Source of the DNA: Mesaphorura yosii
Lineage: Eukaryota > Arthropoda > Collembola > Poduromorpha > Tullbergiidae
Direction: 5' to 3'
Assembly: GCA_009869945.1 (NCBI GenBank)
Contig: WIXG01000048.1
Span: forward strand, 124,001-188,000
Length of the DNA: 64,000 bases
The notes beneath the pieces were generated by a model that saw nothing but the letters and a program-made list of their open reading frames with translations, was not told where the DNA came from and ran no database searches. The position numbers and the translations under genes are program-made. Below are positions 27,445 through 37,100 of this stretch, piece after piece. Within the stretch, counting starts at the first letter, position 1, and each line of letters opens with the position of its first letter.

Positions 27445-29291
27445 TTACTGTTTCATAGCACGAATCAGTATAAGGTCGTAGTCAACTTGAATAGCATCCG
27501 GGAATTCTTTCGTTGGAGATTTATGAATCAGAGGGGTGAAGCAGTTCCGAAAATCGCGTTTATAATCATCCTGCATGTCTCTTGGAATTCTGCACAGGAA
27601 AGGATTCGCGGCCATAGCAGCATCTGAAATATGGGCGAATCCATTTAGCGTCATGCACGAACTTGAAGGCGTAGGGAAGGCTAACAGACTTACCAATCAT
27701 CGCATTGACAGAGTTAAACTCGAAACATTGCTTTAGGATCTTGGTCTCCTGCATAAAATAGCCAATGGAGCTCATCATCTCCATCATGTCTTTCGCAGGG
27801 TCGGTACTGAAGTGGGATTTTGGAATAAAGCTTTTTGCGTCCTGAACACAAATTAAAACACAACTTTAGCCAACTGTAGGAATGATGAGTGACAAAACTA
27901 AAAAACTGGAACTTACTTCAAGATATGACGCCCATTTTGTATTCTTGCTCATCGACTCGTAAACATTAAACACAGCGGCGTTTGACAAATAGTACATTCC
28001 TATCTCACCAGTTGGGTTCAACATATTGAACAGCAGCTTAAGTACATTCCTGTATTATTTGACAATATACAAATAAATTGCCATGCAAATATAAAATATG
28101 GGAATGCCATGCGACAAGTAAGATCCTGGAAGCTTGAATTGGTCTTGAGCTCAGTTAAATACGAACAATTACATAAATCACACTGAAAGGCGGAGCATTC
28201 AATCCTTAAATGAACGTGGAGCATATAAAAATAACTTTGAGACAATCCGAATTTGAAACATCAGAATTGAAATTAGGACGTTTCATACACCGTGCATTTA
28301 TTATTTTTTGAGCATGGACTTTATCCTAAACTCAGCATTATGCTTAAAATCATTTCATTTGAAAGCACGGATTATTAATCAGTAAAGTTCTGATTCACCT
28401 GATTCTGATGGCGTTGAATTAATATATCTGGAATGCAAAACTTTGAAATAATTGGTGTGCGACACCGGAGTGTCACATTGCCCCACAACACTTGTGTTAT
28501 AGGGTGCACGTTGCACACCTTTAGATTTTAATCACTAAAAGCCACTCTGGAGTAGATTTTTTTCAAAAGTAATTATAATCCCAAGTCCGGCTCGTGTTTC
28601 TTGTGGACAAAAATCCGATTATAATCCAAAATCAGAAATATCAGAATGATCAGAAAGATCACTGTGGTTGAAACGTCTTATTGATATTCACCACTTTAGA
28701 GCGCTTCCGTTTCACACTCAAACTGCACTTTTATCGTGCATATGCGATTTAACTGCGCAATAAATTTGTCGGTTTCCGGCCTGATGAACACTACGACAAG
28801 CATGACGGATTTATGATATGTTTATAAATGCAAGCTCTAGCGAAATTAACTGATCTACGTCAATCAACGTGCTTACCACATGTTTTATCTTAATTGATTT
28901 TGATTGCATGCAATAAAAGCACTTACTCCTGATCGGGAATCCAATGCATAACGTGAAACGAAAAAATCTTGTCGAATTTGCACGGAAATTCGCAGTCCTT
29001 TTTCGTGATGTCAGCCACCATGTATACAATATCCGAGTGCGAGTAGTTGGAGCTGGCGAAACTGATCATGTTCTTTGACACGTCCACCGCGTAAACGAAA
29101 GCGTCTTTCTCAGTCTGGGCCAGTGCTGGAATAAGCACATTGCGGGTGTTGAATCCGGAACCACATCCGACGTCCAAGACCATGTTCTTCGACTTGCTCC
29201 ACTTCATCTCAGAAACTAGGTACGGCACCAATTCTTTGGCGTCCCGCCGCTGGAACTCACTGTACGCGTCGTAGGAATCGGGATCATGCAT
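27445..29291 (-). CDS. SAM-dependent methyltransferase, juvenile hormone acid methyltransferase-like
   Basis: Four exons join in phase to 274 aa: 29291-28927, 28049-27917, 27841-27694 and 27623-27445. The first ATG of the open frame is 29291; the frame runs further up only through non-ATG codons. Starting there puts the hallmark QRRD at residue 14, as in insect JHAMT, and the total fits that family (about 275-285 aa). SAM-binding motif I VLDVGCGSG is at 38-46, the acidic residue after strand 2 is D70 (YAVDVS), and FSFHVMHWIPDQE at about 110-122 matches the JHAMT substrate-site region. In insects the enzyme methylates juvenile hormone acids or farnesoic acid with S-adenosylmethionine in the cytosol. 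The family is large, so the true substrate may be another acid. Intron 1 (877 nt) holds a palindrome; introns 2 and 3 are 75 and 70 nt. No defect is seen. Confidence 0.9.
28454..28519. repeat. 66-bp nested palindrome in methyltransferase intron 1
   Basis: The ends GGTGTGCGAC and GTTGCACACC are inverted copies with one mismatch. Inside sits a second perfect hairpin, GACAC-CGGA-GTGTC, and a weaker one around AACACTTGTGTT. The GC content stands out from the intron. It may be a short foldback transposon relic or a structured intronic RNA. It lies between exons 1 and 2 and leaves the splice sites untouched. Confidence 0.45.
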
Positions 29292-29311
29292 GCTGGACTG
29301 TTGTAAGCTGT

Positions 29312-29349
29312 AACTGATCAATTCCAAACATACGTCGGACCTTTTTATA
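29312..29349 (-). promoter_or_regulatory. TATA box and initiator of the methyltransferase gene
   Basis: On the minus strand TATAAAAAG begins at 29349, and the arthropod initiator match TCAGTT lies at 29317-29312, with its A about 34 nt downstream. That is close to the usual TATA-to-start spacing. Transcription starting there would give a leader of about 24 nt before ATG 29291, and would exclude any start codon further up. This supports the chosen start. Confidence 0.6.
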
Positions 29350-31438
29350 CTATCTGGTCCACCATCAGCTCAGGAAACATTTCTTCTATGCCGTAGAGAA
29401 GTACATTCAAATGCTAATGACATGTTCATGAATGAATGAAATTCACAACGCAGTTGGTTTAAAATCATAAAGTCCAATCGGGGAAGATTTATTTTCAAGC
29501 AAAATTTCATCACAATTAGATCACAAATAAAAGGAGCCGATAAATAATCTCGAAGGAAGGTCGATGGAGATTCTCGAGAACAAAACACGAGCACCATTTT
29601 TGTCATACTCACATATCAGCGAATAAAACATCTAAAAATAATCACACTGAGTCGAACTTATCACAGCAGTTGTCAATTTGCGTAATATTCATCGAAATTA
29701 AACATTGACTGACAAACTTATAAATACAAAGGATCAATAGTATAACTACACAGCTTAGTCTGGACTTGAGACACCTACACCTACACAGGAACGCAATCGT
29801 TTAAATCTGACTTCTGACATTGTCATTATGTCAAGAGGGACTCATCGGGCGGTCTTGCGTCATATCCGATCCCTGTCTCACGTAACAACTAAATATAGGA
29901 GGCATAATGCGCGGGTTGCGCTTTGAGACAACTTAAATTATTGTATTGCGAGTTTGGATAAATCTACGGAGTATTGTCTCGAAATCGTTGGTTATTGGCG
30001 GCATTACTAGAGTATTGTACACTGTAGCATTATTGTTTCGGTTAAACAGTTCGTAAGATATTTGCCATTAGAAAACAATATTGCAATCAATTCAACATGC
30101 TTCCGTCATAAAGTATTGTCCAGGGTTGTTGCTTAGGTTAATTATTGACGGTGTGCGATTAGGACAAGAATCAAATGCATAACAACAATATTGTCTGTTA
30201 ACAGATGAACGATTAACTAAAACAGAGCTTACTCGTAGACACGCGTGTTTCCTCGAAATGCCGTGTAATGCAACCAGCCTGGCATTTCAGCTTCCGTTAC
30301 AAAAAGAGCAATCGTCGCTCTTCACTTTTACGTGACATAACTCGTTGCTCGAGCAGAGCAACAACTTATGTTCCATTCACATCAAGATGTTTTGTCGTTT
30401 GTGTTTCTTGGTCGGCAGTTTTCGTAGTTTAGAGAACTTACTTATCACATTTTCAGTTAATAAGTTTCATCGTTTCAGTAAGAAGGACGGGTTTCATTTG
30501 TACTGCGAATGCTTTGCCTTGTCCTTTCATTGCTGCCAGGAATTCAGCTCCTCGTGCAATGGCCGCACGAGAAGCCGAGCGCCGAGCAAGACAAAACTCA
30601 GCGATCACAATACAAAACGTTAGCCTCCGTCATTTTACAATTTTACAGAATTGCGCAGTGTGCGTGTTTAGCAACATTGCACAATTCCGTAACTGTATTG
30701 TCGGCGGTTTTTCCTTAAAATTAAGTTGTCGGCACTGATTAAGGCACATTGGAGTGAGAGTAGCTTGTAATTAATTTCATTGGGTTGGGATCACGTGACT
30801 TAGCAAGATGTAAAGATGTTATTCGATACTGCAGGAAGTCGCATTGGCACGCTTCAGAATTGAGACTTTTTGACGAAACAAGGAGCTATTTGTTTACATT
30901 TTCTGACAATCCAATTACCAGCTTAACTTTGCACAGCGTTCAGTGAGCTCGATTCTTGATAATAACAGTGGTTGATTTATAGCCCACATAACTTCAGACA
31001 CTTATCGCTTCGCTGCGTCCTTTAATTATTACATATGGCCAAATGTAAAAATGGGCGCAGCGAGGCACAAAGCGCATCGCTCTGACGAGAGCGTGAATTG
31101 GAATGCTTCGCTAGGAATCTCAATCCTGTCTTCCTGTAGCAGTTAGGAAATACTTTGACTAGGTCCCAAAGGTTCAGTGTTCGTATTGTCAATACACTTT
31201 TTGGCATGCAAAGGGTTCATGACTTCTTTTTACGAGGATGAGACGTTCTGATTTCTTCAGAACGTTCTACTTGTCGGCAATCTCTTGACTGACGTCCAAA
31301 TTGGCTAGGAAGCGCCTTACATAGCATTTTCACACGTCGAATGGAGAAGAAGAAGTAGTTGGAGAGTGGATGTGGAATGGTTGTGCTGAGTTCGTTTCAT
31401 CTTTGAGTTGTGATTTTGTCACAGTCTAATCATGGTAA
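29350..31438. other. Spacer between methyltransferase promoter and VGLUT 3' end
   Basis: No gene is recognised. The left part is methyltransferase upstream sequence and includes the ATTGT cluster at 29970-30194. The right end should contain the VGLUT 3' untranslated region, because both genes run leftward. Frames in 30345-30740 overlap on the plus strand but show no family signature or splice continuity. Confidence 0.5.
29970..30194. promoter_or_regulatory. Cluster of AGTATTGT / ACAATATTGT motifs
   Basis: The octamer AGTATTGT occurs three times on the plus strand (29970-29977, 30011-30018, 30112-30119). Further TATTGT or AACAATATTG copies lie between, and a perfect palindrome ACAATATTGT is at 30185-30194. 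ACAAT/ATTGT is the core recognised by Sox-type HMG proteins, and head-to-head pairs suit Sox dimers. The cluster is about 0.65-0.9 kb upstream of the methyltransferase start. Its regulatory role is inference. Confidence 0.4.
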
Positions 31439-33936
31439 TTATTGAGACACACCCTGCTCTTTCATTGCGCCTAAGGCGAAAGGATTCGTCGTTGGAGCTG
31501 AGCCCCAAGCATTCAAATCCGCAGGGCCCACTGCTTTGTAGTCGGGCGCTGAAGCCTGAGAGTTTAGCAGTCCTCATTAGCATGATAATTACCTGTACAA
31601 ACCAGTAAATTGTGATGACTGTCACCTCGTTCAATGCTGTGGTTTCCATTCGTCTTTCTGACTTCTCTGCCACATCCTCCACGTACTCTGGTTGAGGTTC
31701 TGCCCACGGTTGCAATTCTCCACTCGCGAAATACCAATAGAAGATTACACCACAGAGGTGGATGAAGGAAGCCAGGATGAACACCCACTCCCACTGCTCT
31801 TTCAACTCGTTGGCCTAAGTTGAGTATCGTCATTTTACGTACTATTCCACGCATAATTTATAACCCTTCCTTACGGTGCCCTTGGTCATCTTATCGGTGA
31901 CGATGGGACACAAAAATCCTGATAGAGTTCCAACACCGTTCGAAATACCCATGAGAATTCCAGCATATCTTGGAGCAATGTCGAGATGATTCACGTTGAA
32001 ACCTGTGCAGAAATAAAGTGTTCGATTAGTTCGATACCTCAATCCAATGATCCTATCATTCGAGATCTGATCGCGCACGAACCTGAGATGGCAAATCCAG
32101 ACAAACCTACGGCCAGTGTGAGTGACACGAGGGCAAAACCTGTTTTGTCTCCTGACATGGCTGTCAAGAACAGGAAGAACGATTCGAGCCCGAAGCCACC
32201 ACAGTTGAAGATTTTTCGCACCTGAGTCGTTGTTAGGATATTGTTTCTGCGTAAATGATCTGCCAGAAATCCTCCAACAGGAACAACCATCGTCATGAAC
32301 AAGTGCGGAAGAGCCGCCAAGGTGCCAGCCTGAAATGCAACAGTAAGCAAATAGGGGCCATGTTCGCCATGAGTTTAGAATTGCTCAGGTGTCCTTACTT
32401 CTGAAATGCCAAGTTTGAATACTTCCTTGAAGTAAGTTGGTTGGTTCACAAGGAGCAGATAGAATGTCCATGAGCGGCAGAAGTTGGCTACAATGATGGC
32501 TTGGACTGGCCTCGAATGAAACATTTCCTTCCACGGTGTCGTTTTGTAGTTTGGTGGTGTTGTGTTCACCGGCCCAATTGCCTTTTCAATGTAGTGCACT
32601 TCTTGTGGAGAAATCGTAGGATGAGAAGCGGGCTTCTCGAATACCAGCCAAATCCAAAACAAATACCAGATTATGCCAGCGAATCCTACGAGTTGAAGAG
32701 GTGCGGATTAAAGAATATACAATGGAAGTTGTAAAACAATCTATAAGCAGCTTTACCATAAAAGTAGAACGGTGCGCTCCATCCGACACCGTCCACGAGC
32801 CAAGCGGAAACTGGCATGCCAACAACTGCGCCGCCATAGGAGCCACAGAAGGCAAGCGTGGCCAATCTTGATCGTTCTAACGGCGGTGCCCACCAGCGCC
32901 AGATTCCATGACAAGCAGGATATGTGACACCCTGAGGCGAGCACAAGGGCATTAAGCGGTTATGCAGTTGTTTTACGTTCACAGCCAATGCAGAAACGAA
33001 AAAGGGATTGTACCTCAACCAGTCCTTGAAGCACGCGGACCAGCATTAGCATAAAGAATCCAATCCTGGCGGCTCCAGGAACCAGAAGGTTCAAAAACGC
33101 AGATACTCCGATGGCTGTTCCAAATATCCTAAAAGAATTCACCGTCAATAAAATTCGCGGGATAAACCACAGAAGCTTGTACTGATCCGGTTTCTTACAT
33201 GTTTGCTCGATATTTAGCGGCAAGAAATCCTCCAGGTATTTGTGTGAAGAAGTACCCCACAAAGTATGAAGATGCAACGTAGCCCTTGATGTCATTGTCC
33301 CAGTCAAATTCTTGTTTCTACGATAAATTAAAATTATTGCCATTAAACAGCTAATTCATTTCGCTTTGAGTAGCGTTTCGAGCGTACTCCAGTGATGGCA
33401 TTCTTCTCCATCATTTTGACCGAGGCGACACCCAGATTACAACGGATGCCGAAGGAAATGAGGAACCCCAAACTGGCCAGAATGGCGACGGTGAATCGTT
33501 TGCTTATATCACAACACGGTAATTCTGGTTTGACGTATTTGTCGATATGACGCAGCGGCGGTCTTTCTATTTGTGGAGAGTCAAGAGATTGCCAATCGTC
33601 GTCTCCCATCGAACGTCTACATTCATAAAAAAAATAACGTTTGAACGTAAACGTACATCGAATTAAAGAGAAACTATTCAGGTTAAGTGGTTTACCTGTC
33701 TAAACTTTTTTCTCCTTTCTCGCTGATGCCAAATTCCTCGTACTGTACTTTGCTGTTCAGACAAAGAAATGCAACGCTTCAATTATGAATAAATCTCAAC
33801 AGCATAGCTTTTATCTTAAATGCAAAACAAAAGGGGATTTATGTGTAGAACATTCAAGGCTTAATTAGCGTTAGTAATACCTTGCCATGAACCCAGCCGT
33901 CTTGTCCTTAAGGACGTTGGTCAAATTCCCAACCAT
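31439..33936 (-). CDS. VGlut: Vesicular glutamate transporter (SLC17A6/7/8 family)
   Basis: Eleven exons join in phase to 572 aa, the normal VGLUT length: 33936-33881, 33752-33696, 33616-33388, 33317-33199, 33128-33014, 32931-32757, 32685-32399, 32329-32083, 32002-31875, 31814-31626, 31555-31439. Start ATG 33936 has a strong context. Family blocks run in order: [104 protein letters not shown]. These mark it as VGLUT rather than sialin. Residues matching rat VGLUT2 R88, R184, E191 and R322 are R96, R185, E192 and R321, but Ala129 stands at the His128 position. Family role: proton-potential-driven glutamate loading of synaptic vesicles, 12 membrane spans. The last exon ends in a tail with an NPF motif (TTNPFALG), typical of endocytic sorting. 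The first two coding exons are tiny (56 and 57 nt). Confidence 0.95.
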
Positions 33937-34163
33937 TTTGAACCTGCAGAAATTAGAGTCGTCACATTCCTGAATTTCATTGGCTTCAACTGTGAAATGC
34001 AGGCTGGGTAATAATAGTTGGAAGAGAAGAGAGAACGTTTGACACCCACGCATATTTACTTCATGAGTCATAGTTTTGAATCACGTTATTTGCTATGGGG
34101 CTAGTCGAGTGGCTTACATTTGTAGAAGGTTAGAGGTTAATTAATGAAGAGTGCAGACTTACT
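33937..34163 (-). promoter_or_regulatory. VGLUT 5' leader: acceptor, intron and probable non-coding first exon border
   Basis: Just upstream of ATG 33936 a good acceptor (TCTGCAG) ends at 33944, which leaves 7 nt of leader in exon 1. A strong donor (CTCAA/GTAAGT) lies at 34162-34157, about 220 nt up. A non-coding first exon ending at 34163 and spliced to 33943 is therefore likely. Its 5' end is not visible. Confidence 0.4.
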
Positions 34164-37100
34164 TGAGATAAGAGTCGGCCCTTATTGACTTAAGATTGTG
34201 TTTGATGACGTGCGCGATGTGTGTGACCACATGCGACGTGGATCGCGAGTCGGGTAAGTGAAGACAAAAAAAAGGTGAGCTGAAGCTGTCTCCAGGGACT
34301 AAGCCTATTTGTATTGTCCAGGTCCACTCGGAGAGATAACCCTAATGGCAGGTTTCGCAGAATGAATGGAATGTGAAAGAGGAAGAAGCTGGGTGAAGAG
34401 CAGCAGATCAAACGGTATCGTTTCGGAGTCGAAATCTGAATGTACGAGTGCGTAGTCAGATTCTAAGATTGGCGAGTGGACAAATGAAATTAATATTTGG
34501 ACAGTCTAAACCCATTTACTAATTAATTGTGGAGGCAAGCACAACTCTTATCCGCAATGGTTGGGAGGATGGTTCAATCTGGCATGAGAGAGATGAGATG
34601 CACGGTCCTACGTGCTTTTATCGATTTATCTCCTCTCGCTGGATGAGTCCACACGCCTACTTGCCTGGTTGTCTGGACTTGAACGTATTCCGTGCATACT
34701 ACATTGCTTTCCCCGCTGGAGATTCGCATACGTTTCTCCGCTGCTGCTGCTCTGTTCGGGCGAGTCGCGAGTGTGAAGAATCATCGATTCCGTCTGACTT
34801 TCTCTGGCCTACATTACGCAATGTACAGGCAGCGCATTACTTTCACCATAAATAACTTCCATTAACGCGTTATATAATCCCGTGCGGACAGAATGTTGCA
34901 GCGGCCGAGCAAATAAGGCAGTCTGGGCAAGGCGTGCGCCTCTTCCTTCCACTCGTGTACTGAGCGCCTTGAACTTGTTCCTGCTCTTCTTCGAGGCATC
35001 GCTGCCTGCTTGCGCGCAAATTTACACTTTATACCCACATTTGTGACACCGTATTGGCATGGCCCAGCCCAACTTTGTGAACCGCAGCGACAGCGCCTGC
35101 TTCGTTGGCGAGTTTCTGCACCGCAGTCACCTAAAGAACAGTCAGATGGATCTGCAAGTGCTAGATTTCAAGTATATGAGGCTCAAGGCAGCAGTCCGTC
35201 ATTAAACGCTGAATTTATTGCTCGTGCTTCGTCCAGTTGGTTTGTGGATTTCAAGTGCGAAAAGCTTCTCGCCCTCCAAGCGCGCCTGGCGAAAAAATTG
35301 GTCGTAGTTACTGAAACATGCGGGTTGCTTGAACTGGAGTTTTGAGCACTAAAGCAAGACGAACTTTGTTATAAGATGTGATTATACACTTTGGTTTATT
35401 TCTTTTGCAATCCACGATGGCCAGGGGTTACGTTCTTTATGGAATGCGCTCATCGGATCTCGACGTATGCAATTTCGTATGGTAATTGTTCTTGTACAGA
35501 GTTAAGTTGAGTGAAATGAAAAGAGTACGATGTATCATCATCTTGAACAAGTTTTGTTATTTCGCGCTATGATCTGGCATGATATGGGATTTTGATAATG
35601 ATAGGTTGGTGGTTAAAAGGTTTGATTGTTACAAAAGCTATGATTACAACAATGACCATAAAAAGAAATGGATTTATGGAGGAAGTTGAAGAAATTACTC
35701 GAGACCTCCTTGGCAGTTAACAAGCCACTCTTGCATTTTTAATGCAGCGAATAAATAGCAAACAATGGCCTCAATCAGATTCGTCAGACTTGAGCTGTGA
35801 GCGATGCGATAAATTTATTATCCGAATCTTACTACGTGACCACGTGAAGGAAATCATACACAGTCTGCGTCGGTTCGTCTGGGGCTTAGTGAAATTTTTT
35901 GCCCGTACAGTATTAATTGTTGTTGGAACGATGAACTCGTGAAGAGCATAATTACATGTATTAATATGTAATTTCTGAAACATCCTACGAGTGTCCAGAG
36001 ACTCTCCCAATCCACCTTTCCTGGTCTTTGTACTCGTAGCTCTTTGACTTGTTTATTTTAATTTGCACGGGTCATAATTTTCACCGCACTCATAATTTAC
36101 AAACTTATGAGTGTAACCCCTGGTGAATAAATAAGGCAATAAAGAATCCATAACTGCAATTTATTCGAAAATAATTTTAATTTACTCGCAATTCATTCAT
36201 TTAAATATAAGGTGTTAATTAAATAAATTTTCGAGGACAGCGAATGATTCTTGCCGCTTCCTTTCTACGGCAACCACGTTCAAGATATGCATCTCTTTCG
36301 TGAATTTGCGCTGGACGCGTTCTGCCACATGGAACTGAGGTCCGTATTCTTAATGACTTCCTTTCCTTTCAAACTAAAGTTCCCTTAGCAAAGTGACCTT
36401 AGCGACAAATTCATTAGGAATACTAAAATCGTCAAGGAAAGGGCACAGTCGTACTTTGCTAAGTATGAGGGACCATTAAGAATACGGACCTGAGAGTCCA
36501 GATCCAGATGTATTTTGCAGTGAAAATACGCGAATGTGCCTTTAGAATGCATAGGTCAAGCAAGCGGCTTAGTCAGCGCAGTATTTTCCGATTAATTCGT
36601 CAAATTGTGGTGCTGTTAATAAGAATGTAGTTGCACATTAATCACAGCCCTCGTTGAGTGAGGATAATTCCACACCGTGTAGCATGCTCCACAGACTCCG
36701 ATTATCACTATAAGCGTTTCCACCTCCGTCCTCATAACTTTACAGGTCCCAAGTCAAGCCAGAGCGAGACTCTTAACTCCACATGGTTATAATTTGTTAC
36801 AGTTTCGTACAGTGTGATTACAACTCGTTCTGGCGAGACGGATTATTGTGGAGAGAGAAACGCAGAACGAGATAAATTACACTCTTTATTTTCAGATATC
36901 ATTTCAAGAGCAATGTATCACATTATAAATTAATCGGACCAAGAAATCAAGAAGAGGAGCAACCAGCAAGATACAAACAGGATGTTATTATCCACTCAGA
37001 AAGACTGTATTACAGCAAATTGCGAACTTGGCATTTAACGCGGCTGAACATGTTCAGCAATGTTCACAACGTAACCTTTGTGATTCCAATTTGCCAATTA

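Noticed and set aside
28923-29327. Methyltransferase start at 29327
   Set aside because: That codon is TTG, lies upstream of the predicted transcription start, and places QRRD 12 residues too far in. ATG 29291 fits family length and promoter.
31419-31625. VGLUT C-terminus read straight through from exon 10
   Set aside because: The continued frame is Cys/Leu-rich and unlike any VGLUT. Splicing the 70-nt intron restores phase and gives an NPF-containing tail.
31439-33936. Identification as sialin or another SLC17 phosphate/organic anion carrier
   Set aside because: Long identities to VGLUT in [31 protein letters not shown] and [13 protein letters not shown], and the full VGLUT length, favour VGLUT despite the His128 change.
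34529-35345. Possible genes from plus-strand frames of 108 and 111 codons
   Set aside because: No motif, no phase-compatible partners, and length within chance expectation for this composition.
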